NCBI GenBank assembly: GCA_016786765.1
Contig: JAEUUZ010000019.1
Span: 1-64,000 of the forward strand
DNA from: Chitinophagales bacterium
GTDB taxonomy: Bacteria > Bacteroidota > Bacteroidia > Chitinophagales > LD1
DNA: 64,000 bases
Reading direction: 5' to 3'
The position numbers and the translations under genes were made by a program. Under the pieces are notes generated by a model, which had not been told where the DNA came from, ran no database searches, and was given only the letters and a program-made list of their open reading frames with translations. Positions within the stretch are counted from its first letter, which is position 1; each line of letters opens with the position of its first letter. This document shows positions 16,677-24,849 of this stretch, in pieces.

Positions 16677-17201
16677 ATGAGCAGGTATTTAGTTCTTTTT
16701 TTTGTTTTATGTTCCTGTAATTTGGGAACGAACCCCAAAAATGATGCAGATAAGATTACTGGCAAGGTAGTTAAGATTTTTGATGGAGACACCTTTGAAA
16801 TACTTATGTCTGACAATACTACGCTCAAAGTGAGAATGTCGGGCATTGATGCACCTGAAAAGGGAATGCCTTTTTATAAAGTTGCCAAAAACTATTTAGG
16901 TACACTTTGTTTTCAAAACGAAGTTATGATTGTAACCAAAGGAAAGGACCGATATAATCGGACTATTGCTCAATCGTATTTGCCAGATGGTAGGGAGTTA
17001 GGGGAAGAAATGGTTGCTGCTGGCTATGCTTGGCATTTTGTAAAGTATTCAAATGATAAGAAATTAGATAGTATTGAGAATGTTGCCCGTATAGAAAAGA
17101 GAGGGTTATGGGCGGAATCCAATCCTATGGCTCCATGGGAAAATCGAAAATTACATCGCCAAGGAGTTTCTACTAAAGATAGTTTTGACTTAAAGAATTA
17201 A
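16677..17201 (+). CDS. Staphylococcal-nuclease-like lipoprotein (operon gene 4)
   Basis: A 174-residue protein. The first 14 residues form a lipoprotein signal ending in LCSC. The rest is a complete SNase/TNase domain: KVVKIFDGDTFEI, VRMSGIDAPEKGMPFY, KGKDRYNRTIAQSYLPDG, EEMVAAGYAWHFVKYS and RIEKRGLWAESNPMAPWENR. These carry the usual calcium-binding aspartates, the catalytic glutamate and both arginines. The enzyme would cut DNA or RNA outside the cytoplasm. It starts 6 bp after the OmpA gene and closes the operon. Single thermonuclease genes are common, but its position as the last cistron here suggests it is the effector of the complex (inference). Confidence 0.9.
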   Translation: MSRYLVLFFVLCSCNLGTNPKNDADKITGKVVKIFDGDTFEILMSDNTTLKVRMSGIDAPEKGMPFYKVAKNYLGTLCFQNEVMIVTKGKDRYNRTIAQSYLPDGRELGEEMVAAGYAWHFVKYSNDKKLDSIENVARIEKRGLWAESNPMAPWENRKLHRQGVSTKDSFDLKN

Positions 17202-17290
17202 CATTCTTGCACCCATCGCTCTTGTTACCACTTACCGTCCATTCTCTGTAAATAGTTTCCTTTTGTACGGGCACGAACCCAGGAAAAATG

Positions 17291-17324
17291 TTTCTCCTTT
17301 GGTTGGTGTTACGCCACCAACCAA
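17291..17324. repeat. 34-bp palindrome-bearing repeat, copy 2
   Basis: TTGGTTGGTG / CACCAACCAA form a perfect 10-bp stem around TTACGC. It matches 10410-10443 in direct orientation (29 of 34). Confidence 0.6.
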
Positions 17325-17375
17325 TCTTTTCACCTTCAGTTATTGTTTTCACCAACCGCAAGTATGAATAGTGTG

Positions 17376-17395
17376 ATTCCCGCCTAAGCGGGAAT
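17376..17395. repeat. ATTCCCGC palindrome
   Basis: A perfect 8-bp stem with the loop CTAA, of the widespread 'GATTCCCGC...GCGGGAAT' dispersed hairpin type. Confidence 0.55.
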
Positions 17396-17616
17396 GACGG
17401 CAATATGATGTTTGTTTGCCAAAATAATGTTTGAACTAGAATGCCCCGTGAGGGATTGGAGCGGAAAGCCCGCAGGGCCAATGCCTATTGGCACGAGGAC
17501 TTGCAGCGAAAAGCCCGGTGCCGCTTCTTAGCGGGACACGGCCTACATCCTGCAGGGAACAGCCTATGCATAAATCCTAAGAAATTCGAAAAAAAGCGAA
17601 TCGGGCGATTCAAAAC

Positions 17617-17646
17617 TTTGACGAACACAACTTTTGGCTATTTTAG
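17617..17646 (+). promoter_or_regulatory. Candidate promoter of the GT117 gene
   Basis: TTTG (17617-17620), an 18-bp spacer and TATTTTAG (17639-17646) fit the Bacteroidota TTTG-N19-TAnnTTTG promoter with one mismatch. Transcription would begin around 17653, just before the ATG at 17668. Confidence 0.4.
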
Positions 17647-17667
17647 CAGATTCCAAAAAAACAAAAT

Positions 17668-20600
17668 ATGCAAAACTTCAAGAAAATTAATACCCTGGTA
17701 GGCTTCGGTGTGCTGTTATTCGCTACTGTTGTTTACGCGATGACCATGGAATCGAGCGGAAGCTTCTGGGACTGCGGTGAGTTCGTTTCGGGCTGCTGGA
17801 AACTACAGGTAGTTCACGCTCCGGGGGCACCATTCTTCCTTATGTTGGGACGATTGTTCACACTTTTGGCTTTTGGCGATACTTCGAAAGTGGCAATGAT
17901 GGTGAATTTTATGTCGGGTTTAAGCACTGCCGCTTCGATTATGTTTTGTTATTGGTCGGTAGTGATGTTGGCAAAAAAAATGTTTTTTACGGATAAGAAC
18001 AATCCAACATCGGGCGAGGCGATTGCCGTGATGGGAGCCGGTTTGATAGCCGCAGGTTGCGCTACGTTCTTGGATTCGTTGTGGTTTTCGGCTGTGGAGG
18101 GCGAGGTGTATGCCTTGTCGCAGTTCTTTATGGCGATTATTGTTTGGGCAATTTTGAAATGGGACGAAAGCGAAAGCAAATACGCTGACCGTTGGATTAT
18201 TTTTATTGCCTATATGGTGGGCTTGTCGATAGGCGTTCACTTACTTTCGTTACTAGCCTTGCCGTTTATTGCGGTGGTATACTATTTCAAAAACCACAAA
18301 ACTTCGGTAGTAGGCTTTTTTATTGCCGCTTTTGCCGGTTTTGGCGTGTTGGGTTTTGCGATGAAGTTTGTTATTTCTTACACCCAGGCGTTCATGGCCG
18401 GGTTCGATAAATTCTTTGTGAACACATTGGGATTACCGTTTTACAGCGGTGTGATTTTCTTCTTCTTGTTGTTGATTTCATTATTGGCGTACGGCATTTA
18501 TTATACTCAAAAAACGAATCGGTACTTATGGAATTTGGGATTGATTTCGGCTTCGTTTGTGTACATCGGCTACTTATCGTATGCGATGGTGCCTATTCGT
18601 GCTGTAGCAAATACACCCATTAACATGAACAGACCGGCTGATCCATTCAGCATTAAATCGTATGTAGATCGTGAGCAGTATGGCGACAGACCGTTGGTGT
18701 ACGGACCGGATTATACCGCAACTTATCAGGATATTGAAGGACAAAAAGAATTGGGCGACCGTTTCTACAAAGGCAAAGACAAATATGAATTTGGCGGAAA
18801 GAAAATCGATTATATTTTCAAAGATGAGGCATGTATGTTATTCCCTCGTTTAGGTTTTTGGCAAGAAACGCAAAAGCACGATGGGTATAGAACATGGTTA
18901 AACCCGGCAGCGAAATTAATTGACCGTAAGACGAACGAGGTGGTACAAACCTTTGATCCGGGTCAGCGCCAGCAAGCCAACCAAATTGCGCAACAACGTA
19001 ATGCCGAGCAACCGGGACGTTATTTTGTGAAAGATGATGTTTCGATGAAAGACAACATTTGGTATTTCTTGAAGTATCAGATTGGGTATATGTACTTCCG
19101 TTATTTTATGTGGAACTTTGCCGGTAGACAAGATGATATTCAAGGCACTTACGGTAACGACAATGGCCGTTGGATAAGCGGTATTCCGTTTATTGACAAT
19201 TCGGGGTTATTCTTTACACCGGAGTATCCGCAAGAGCATTTATCGAAAGAATCGTTGGAAAACAAAGGCCGCAACAAGTTTTACATGATTCCGTTCATTC
19301 TGGGATTGATTGGTTTGATTTACACATTGTACAAAAACGAAGAAATTTTCTTGAAGATTTTGGTGTTGTTTATAGTTACCGGTTTGTTCCAGATTGTGTA
19401 TCAAAACGAGCCGCCAATAGAGCCGAGAGAGCGCGATTATGCACAGGCAGGTTCGTTCTGGACGTATTGTTTCTGGATTGGATTTGGGGTGTTAGCGATT
19501 TGGGATTTCTTACGTAAGAAAATGGCTGAAATTCCTGCAGCCGGTGTGGCTTTAGCCTTATCGTTGAGTGCGCCAATTTTAATGGGAGCGCAAGGATGGG
19601 ATGATCACACTCGCCACAACCGTTATACCGCAAGAGATTTAGCGAGAGATTATTTAGAGTCTTGTCAGCCGAATGCTATTTTGATGACGATGGGTGATAA
19701 CGATACTTATCCATTGTGGTATGCACAAGAGGTGGAAGGTATTCGTCCGGATGTGCGTGTCATCAACCTTTCGTTATTAGGTGTAGATTGGTATATCCAG
19801 CAATTGAAATATCGATGGAACCAATCGGCACCGGTTAAAACTTCGTTTACCGATGAGCAAATACAAGCTAGCAACCGCGATGTGGTGCGCTACTCGCCTA
19901 CTCCGGGTATTAATGAAGAAACACCATTAGATTTGAAAAAGGTGATGCAATTTATTGCCAGCGATGATCCGAAAAACAAGGTGAGTTCAGGTCAAGGTGA
20001 GATGGAGAATTTCTTACCAACAAGAACATTCTATTTAGATATAGACACTAACAAAGCGAAAGCGATGAATATGTTAGACCCGGCTGATTATGCACAGTTG
20101 ACTCCGCGTATGAATTGGCAAATAGGTAGTGGAACGTTGTTGAAAAACGATTTACTGACCTTAGATATTGTGGCGAACAACATTATGGAACGTCCGATTT
20201 ACTTTGCAGTTTCTGTAAGTTCAGATGCGTATGAAGGCTTAGATAAATATTTCCAATTGGAAGGATTAACCTACAGAATTGTTCCTAGAGAGTCGGGGTC
20301 TAAGGGCCATCAAACGGCACCTGTACGTAATGATGTGGCGTATGAGAACATGATGAAGAAATTCAAATTCGGAGGCGTTGAAACGTACCCTGATTTGTAT
20401 ATCGATGAAAACATCCAACGTATGTTCATGAATTTGAGAGGCAACTACGCACGTTTAGCGGAATCGTTAGCGGTAAAAGGCGATACGAAAAAAGCGGTTG
20501 AAGTGATTGACTATGCGTTGAAAATGATGCCGGCTAAGTTGATTCCGTATAATGTGTTCAATGCTTCTTACCCTGAGTTTTATTATGCTGCTGGCGATAA

Positions 20601-20898
20601 AGCAAAAGCAAGAAAACTATCGGATGAGTTGTTAGCAAGAGCGAAAGATGAATTACAATACTGGCAATATGTTTATAAGCTACAACTGGAAAAAGCTTCA
20701 GATAGTGGCGATAGAGCGTATTTAGCGCAATTGCAACAAGGCTACTTTATGCAGAACCGTCCTATTCAAGAACAATTGTACATTTTACAAGAGTTGAGTT
20801 CTATTGCGAAACGATTCGATCCTGAAATGGCTGCAAAATTGGAAAAAGAATTCAAAGATGCGCAGGCCAGCTTTGTGAAAGATATGCCAAAAAGCTAG
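17668..20898 (+). CDS. GT117 / DUF2723 family membrane glycosyltransferase-like protein
   Basis: A 1076-residue protein. The N-terminus (MESSGSFWDCGEFVSGCWKLQ, then HAPGAPFFLMLGR) is the signature of the DUF2723 family, related to TMEM260 O-mannosyltransferase and named GT117. About a dozen membrane helices fill residues 8-340 and 540-660. A soluble loop lies between, and a long C-terminal part contains TMGDNDTYPLWYAQEVEGIRPDVRVINLSLL and a helical repeat-like end. The enzyme would transfer a sugar from a lipid-linked donor to protein or glycan on the periplasmic side; the substrate is unknown. It follows the repeat-rich gap that ends the island and leads a run of glycan genes. Confidence 0.85.
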   Translation: MQNFKKINTLVGFGVLLFATVVYAMTMESSGSFWDCGEFVSGCWKLQVVHAPGAPFFLMLGRLFTLLAFGDTSKVAMMVNFMSGLSTAASIMFCYWSVVMLAKKMFFTDKNNPTSGEAIAVMGAGLIAAGCATFLDSLWFSAVEGEVYALSQFFMAIIVWAILKWDESESKYADRWIIFIAYMVGLSIGVHLLSLLALPFIAVVYYFKNHKTSVVGFFIAAFAGFGVLGFAMKFVISYTQAFMAGFDKFFVNTLGLPFYSGVIFFFLLLISLLAYGIYYTQKTNRYLWNLGLISASFVYIGYLSYAMVPIRAVANTPINMNRPADPFSIKSYVDREQYGDRPLVYGPDYTATYQDIEGQKELGDRFYKGKDKYEFGGKKIDYIFKDEACMLFPRLGFWQETQKHDGYRTWLNPAAKLIDRKTNEVVQTFDPGQRQQANQIAQQRNAEQPGRYFVKDDVSMKDNIWYFLKYQIGYMYFRYFMWNFAGRQDDIQGTYGNDNGRWISGIPFIDNSGLFFTPEYPQEHLSKESLENKGRNKFYMIPFILGLIGLIYTLYKNEEIFLKILVLFIVTGLFQIVYQNEPPIEPRERDYAQAGSFWTYCFWIGFGVLAIWDFLRKKMAEIPAAGVALALSLSAPILMGAQGWDDHTRHNRYTARDLARDYLESCQPNAILMTMGDNDTYPLWYAQEVEGIRPDVRVINLSLLGVDWYIQQLKYRWNQSAPVKTSFTDEQIQASNRDVVRYSPTPGINEETPLDLKKVMQFIASDDPKNKVSSGQGEMENFLPTRTFYLDIDTNKAKAMNMLDPADYAQLTPRMNWQIGSGTLLKNDLLTLDIVANNIMERPIYFAVSVSSDAYEGLDKYFQLEGLTYRIVPRESGSKGHQTAPVRNDVAYENMMKKFKFGGVETYPDLYIDENIQRMFMNLRGNYARLAESLAVKGDTKKAVEVIDYALKMMPAKLIPYNVFNASYPEFYYAAGDKAKARKLSDELLARAKDELQYWQYVYKLQLEKASDSGDRAYLAQLQQGYFMQNRPIQEQLYILQELSSIAKRFDPEMAAKLEKEFKDAQASFVKDMPKS

Positions 20899-20937
20899 TC
20901 GTGCAGACGTTTTAGGTTAAACACTAAATTCAACGAC

Positions 20938-22041
20938 TTGAACATTGGGATTCTCGGTATTGGTAAATTGGGGCTTTGTTTCGGATTAAACCTTGAGCAG
21001 AAAGGGTATTCGATTGTGGGTGTAGATATTCATGAAGGCTATGTGCATTCCATCAATAACAAAACATTGTTTTCATTTGAGCCACGGGTAAACGAACTGT
21101 TGCAGTCTGCTTCGAATTTCAAAGCTACCACAGCAATTGCGGATGTACTGTTGGATGATTTTCCATTGCTCTTTATTATGGTAGCCACACCATCGTTGCC
21201 CGATGGAAGTTACGACCACGCACAAATTGAACATATAGCCGAGCAATTGATAGGCTTTGGCAAACGGGATAAGCAAATTCATTTGGTGATTGGCTGTACA
21301 ACAATGCCCGGATATTGTGACGACTTAGCCAAACGACTTGAGCATTACAACTATACAGTAAGTTATAATCCTGAGTTTATTGCACAGGGTGATATTATTC
21401 GCAATCAATTATATCCTGATCAGGTGCTGATAGGTGAAGCGAACGAAACCGCTGGCGATTTGATAGAAGAGGTGTTCACACAGTTATGTGAAAACAAACC
21501 GGTGTATTGTAGAATGAGTCGGCTTAGTGCTGAAATTGCGAAAATTGCCACAAATTGTTTTCTAACAACGAAGATTTCGTTTGCCAATTCGATTGGCGAT
21601 TTAGCCATTAAGGTTGGTGCTGAGCCCGAAAAAATATTGCATGCCATTGGGGCCGATAGTAGAATCGGGAATAAATATTTATCGTATGGCTTTGGCTTTG
21701 GCGGCCCTTGTTTCCCGAGAGATAATAAGGCACTTGGGCTTTTTGCGCGCAATAATGATTACGCCTTGTTGCTGAGTGAAGCAACTGATGAGATAAACAA
21801 ACGTCATCTTACGTTTCAATGGCAAGACTACTTAAAGACCTATTCGGAAGATGAAAAAATCGTCTTCGATGGTATAACATATAAAAAAGGTTCATTACTT
21901 TTAGACGAATCTCAACAATTCGCTTTAGCCCTTTTGCTGGCAAAGGCAGGCCGAAAGGTAGTGTTGCGAGATCAGGAAGTAGTGCTAACAGCAATTAAAA
22001 AGGAATACGGCAACCTTTTTGATTATGAACCTAACCCATGA
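20938..22041 (+). CDS. Nucleotide-sugar (UDP-glucose/UDP-ManNAc type) dehydrogenase
   Basis: A 367-residue protein. The TTG at 20938 is the only usable start: an in-frame stop lies 39 bp upstream and the Rossmann motif GILGIGKLG begins at residue 4. The middle contains a conserved Lys/Asn helix (EIAKIATNCFLTTKISFANSIGDL). The catalytic Cys258 is in GGPCFPRDNKAL, the signature of the UDP-glucose/GDP-mannose dehydrogenase family, which oxidises C6 to a uronic acid in two NAD+ steps. The chain is somewhat short (family about 390-450), mainly in the C-terminal domain. The exact sugar cannot be told. Its TGA overlaps the next ATG by 4 bp. Confidence 0.87.
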   Translation: MNIGILGIGKLGLCFGLNLEQKGYSIVGVDIHEGYVHSINNKTLFSFEPRVNELLQSASNFKATTAIADVLLDDFPLLFIMVATPSLPDGSYDHAQIEHIAEQLIGFGKRDKQIHLVIGCTTMPGYCDDLAKRLEHYNYTVSYNPEFIAQGDIIRNQLYPDQVLIGEANETAGDLIEEVFTQLCENKPVYCRMSRLSAEIAKIATNCFLTTKISFANSIGDLAIKVGAEPEKILHAIGADSRIGNKYLSYGFGFGGPCFPRDNKALGLFARNNDYALLLSEATDEINKRHLTFQWQDYLKTYSEDEKIVFDGITYKKGSLLLDESQQFALALLLAKAGRKVVLRDQEVVLTAIKKEYGNLFDYEPNP

Positions 22042-23939
22042 AAACAAACATAGCTATTGTTGTCCCAACCTTCAACCGCCCCCATTGTCTGATGCGGTTG
22101 TTGGATGCATTAGCCAAAGCCGAATACTCGCAAAACACAGATCTTTTTATATCCATTGATGATGCATCGGTTCAAACAAAAACAGTTGCTATAGCCGAAG
22201 AATATCTATGGGCTTTTGGTTCAAAAAAAGTAATTCGGAATACCCAACATTTGGGACTGAAACAGCATATTCTGTTGTGTGTCGACATTGTAAATGACTA
22301 CGATGCCATTATCGTTTTAGAAGACGACTTAGTGGTTTCGCCTTACTTTTTTGCATACACACAACAGGCACTTGCGTTTTATTCCGCTGAAGAAAAAGTA
22401 GCCGGGATATCGTTGTATAGCTATGCTATTACGGAAAGCGGATTTTATCCTTTTTACCCTAAGCAAGATGGCAGTGATGTTTACTTCATGCAAGTGGCAT
22501 CATCGTGGGGACAGTGTTGGACAAAACAACAGTGGAATGCCTTTAGGCGATGGCTAAAGGAACATCCCGAGCTCAAGAGCAATAAACCTTTACCTGATTA
22601 CATTCAAAGTTGGGGAGCGCAATCGTGGAAGAAACATTTCATTCATTATTTGATTGATACTGATTCGTATTTTGTTTTCCCGCATCAATCGCTCAGTACT
22701 AACTTTGGCGATCCCGGCACCAATACCGATCGAAAAGGATTGTTTCAAACCCCCTTGATGCAAGGTAATCGCAACTTCCAGTTTCAATCCCTTACTGCTT
22801 CGCAAAGCAAGTATGATGCTTGGTTTGAACAAAATGTTTTTCAAAAAGGAATTTACAATTCAAGCAATACCACTATTGATGTTTATGGTGAGCGCGCATT
22901 AGACAGTGTGCTTACGCCATTTTTGATTTCCTCTAAAAAATGCAACCAACCTATACAATCGTTTGGGATTGAACTATCGGATTACACGCAGAATATTATG
23001 CAAGATGTAAAAGGTGAATTTTTACATCTTGGTGCCACAAAAGATTTTATCGATAAAAAACCGAATCGCGAGGCTTTTTTTCCACAATTGAAAGGGATTA
23101 AGGATTTAGTTTTCCATGAGTTTATCGAATCGGAAGCTACTGAAAGAGGGCGTGCTGCGTTTGAAAAACACATGTACAATCAACAGTACCCTACATTCTG
23201 CATTCTTATTATAGCTGATACTTCGGATGGACTTGCGTTAACACTGAATAGCATTTCAAGACAAAAATATCCGTTTGTAGATGTTAAGATCTTCGCGAAA
23301 ACAACGCTTAGTATACATCCGCTTCCGGAACACATTAATAGCCTCCAAATCATTGAATCAGCCGATGACCAAATGGTACTGGATGCATTGACTACCTCCT
23401 CATATGCCTACGGTGCGTTGGTCCAATCTGGCGATGAATATGCAGAAGGAGCGTTATTAGCGGCAAAAAACATTTTTAAACGTTTTGTAGATATACATTG
23501 GTTGTATGGCATTGTGGTTGGCAAACACAATGGCGTTTTACAAGCCCCAAAACCAATATGCAAAAGAAGGTTCACGGAAAGATTAATTACTGCTGAAGTT
23601 GAAACCACTGGCACAACAAGTCTTCGCTCGGCAGGTTTATTCTTTTCAGAATATCTTGCAAAAGAGAGTATCAAAAAAATGAAAGTAAACGGTCTATCGG
23701 GAATTCCACATCAACTTTGGTTGCAATGTATTCGGGAGACGCCATTGTATAGTGCCTCTTTTTATGCAGCTTATAGTGGAGAAAAGGAAGTAAAGCGATC
23801 ACAACCCTTTAGTTTCAAGCAATGGAGTTTTGAAAAAAACATTCCTTATTTACGCTATATATATTACCGCCAAGAAAAATTCCCGGCTGTTGTGCGCTTT
23901 GAACATAAAACCAATGCCTATTATTTAAGTGACTACTAA
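22038..23939 (+). CDS. Glycosyltransferase, GT2/GT13-like, two-part
   Basis: A 633-residue cytoplasmic protein. The first 300 residues are a GT-A domain: NIAIVVPTFNRPHCLMRLLDAL, SIDDAS, and the metal-binding VLEDDL with Glu95-Asp97. VASSWGQCWTKQQW and the acceptor region follow. The second half (from about residue 380) starts with YPTFCILIIADTSDGLALTLNSISRQKYP, which looks like a degenerate second GT2 fold without a clear DxD. The protein may therefore be a catalytic domain plus a binding domain. It overlaps both neighbours (4 bp upstream, 11 bp downstream), so it belongs to the glycan operon. The sugar is unknown. Confidence 0.82.
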   Translation: MKTNIAIVVPTFNRPHCLMRLLDALAKAEYSQNTDLFISIDDASVQTKTVAIAEEYLWAFGSKKVIRNTQHLGLKQHILLCVDIVNDYDAIIVLEDDLVVSPYFFAYTQQALAFYSAEEKVAGISLYSYAITESGFYPFYPKQDGSDVYFMQVASSWGQCWTKQQWNAFRRWLKEHPELKSNKPLPDYIQSWGAQSWKKHFIHYLIDTDSYFVFPHQSLSTNFGDPGTNTDRKGLFQTPLMQGNRNFQFQSLTASQSKYDAWFEQNVFQKGIYNSSNTTIDVYGERALDSVLTPFLISSKKCNQPIQSFGIELSDYTQNIMQDVKGEFLHLGATKDFIDKKPNREAFFPQLKGIKDLVFHEFIESEATERGRAAFEKHMYNQQYPTFCILIIADTSDGLALTLNSISRQKYPFVDVKIFAKTTLSIHPLPEHINSLQIIESADDQMVLDALTTSSYAYGALVQSGDEYAEGALLAAKNIFKRFVDIHWLYGIVVGKHNGVLQAPKPICKRRFTERLITAEVETTGTTSLRSAGLFFSEYLAKESIKKMKVNGLSGIPHQLWLQCIRETPLYSASFYAAYSGEKEVKRSQPFSFKQWSFEKNIPYLRYIYYRQEKFPAVVRFEHKTNAYYLSDY

Positions 23940-24846
23940 CCCTAAAATATCCGTTGTTACCGTTTGCAGAAATGCCGAACAATACATAAGAACATGTATA
24001 GAATCGGTTGTGGGGCAAAACTATGCTAACATCGAATATATTATTGTTGACGGAGCAAGTAATGACAATACGCTAAGTATCATAAAAGAATACGAAAGTA
24101 AAATCCACTGCATTATTTCCGAAACAGATTCAGGTCCGGCAGATGCGTTGAACAAAGGTTTTTTGAAAGCTACTGGCGATATTTTATGTTGGTTGAATGC
24201 CGATGATAAATTTCATCCTTATGCATTATCAACTGTTGCGAAACTATTTACGGATCTACCAAACGTGGATTGGATAACCGGCTTCCCTTCGTGGTATAAT
24301 GCAGAAGAAACCTGCTTAAATGAATTGTTTATTCAACGTACTCCGGTGTTTGACAACTATGTGCACGATGGTGTTTACCCGCATTTCAATCGATGGAGTA
24401 AAACACGATTTGTCAGTGGCGATTTTTTAGCCATACAACAGGAATCTGTTTTTTGGAGAGCTTCACTTTGGAAGAAAGCAGGCGCTAAAATTGAAAAAGG
24501 AATTATTGCTTTTGATTTTGAATTGTGGGTGCGTTTTTTTCAATGGGCAAGTATTTATACGGCCCCTGTATTGCTATCAGGATTCAGAGTACATAAGCAT
24601 CAATTGTCAGAAGATCAGGAACGGTATATTCGAGAATGCCAAAGCATTATTGAGCAATCGCATAACAACGAATCAATACATGCTAAAGTTTGGGACTTCG
24701 TAAAAATTAAATTTGCCTATTTATTTAAGCCATTTTATTACACCGACATTCCTCTACTTTGCCAACTATATCCTACCCTCATGGGCTTTCCGAAATTGAT
24801 AAAATTCAATGAAAGGCAGAATAAATTTACTATTGATTATATTTAA
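23929..24846 (+). CDS. Family 2 glycosyltransferase
   Basis: A 305-residue GT-A enzyme. A GTG start at 23929 places the protein 11 bp inside the previous gene and gives the classic N-terminus PKISVVTVCRNAEQYIRTCIESVVGQ. DGASNDNT, SETDSGPADALNKGFLKATGDI and LNADDK (metal-binding Asp92-Asp93) are all typical of GT2. SGDFLAIQQESVFWRASLWKKAG holds the likely acceptor/base region. No membrane helix is visible. The donor is not determinable. It is tightly coupled to the upstream GT and lies 3 bp from the next gene. Confidence 0.88.
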   Translation: MTTNPKISVVTVCRNAEQYIRTCIESVVGQNYANIEYIIVDGASNDNTLSIIKEYESKIHCIISETDSGPADALNKGFLKATGDILCWLNADDKFHPYALSTVAKLFTDLPNVDWITGFPSWYNAEETCLNELFIQRTPVFDNYVHDGVYPHFNRWSKTRFVSGDFLAIQQESVFWRASLWKKAGAKIEKGIIAFDFELWVRFFQWASIYTAPVLLSGFRVHKHQLSEDQERYIRECQSIIEQSHNNESIHAKVWDFVKIKFAYLFKPFYYTDIPLLCQLYPTLMGFPKLIKFNERQNKFTIDYI

Positions 24847-24849
24847 CCG

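Larger units (their letters stand above)
17202..17667. repeat. Intergenic cluster of dispersed palindromic elements
   Basis: 466 bp without a credible gene. It holds the copy of the 34-bp repeat (17291-17324), the perfect hairpin ATTCCCGC-CTAA-GCGGGAAT (17376-17395), and a GC-rich element (about 17440-17575). In the latter, GGATTGGAGCGGAAAGCCC recurs in altered form as GGACTTGCAGCGAAAAGCCC about 45 bp later. From memory, similar GC-rich elements lie between genes in many Bacteroidota genomes. The last 60 bp contain a candidate promoter. Confidence 0.6.

Noticed and set aside
13307-17201. Assignment of the four-gene operon to Zorya
   Set aside because: There is no MotA/ExbB signature, no ZorB-type single-helix OmpA protein and no ZorC, ZorD or ZorE; only the general layout is similar.
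17441-17701. 86-residue plus-strand open frame before the GT117 gene
   Set aside because: It covers the palindromic intergenic element and overlaps the GT117 start; composition is unlike a protein.
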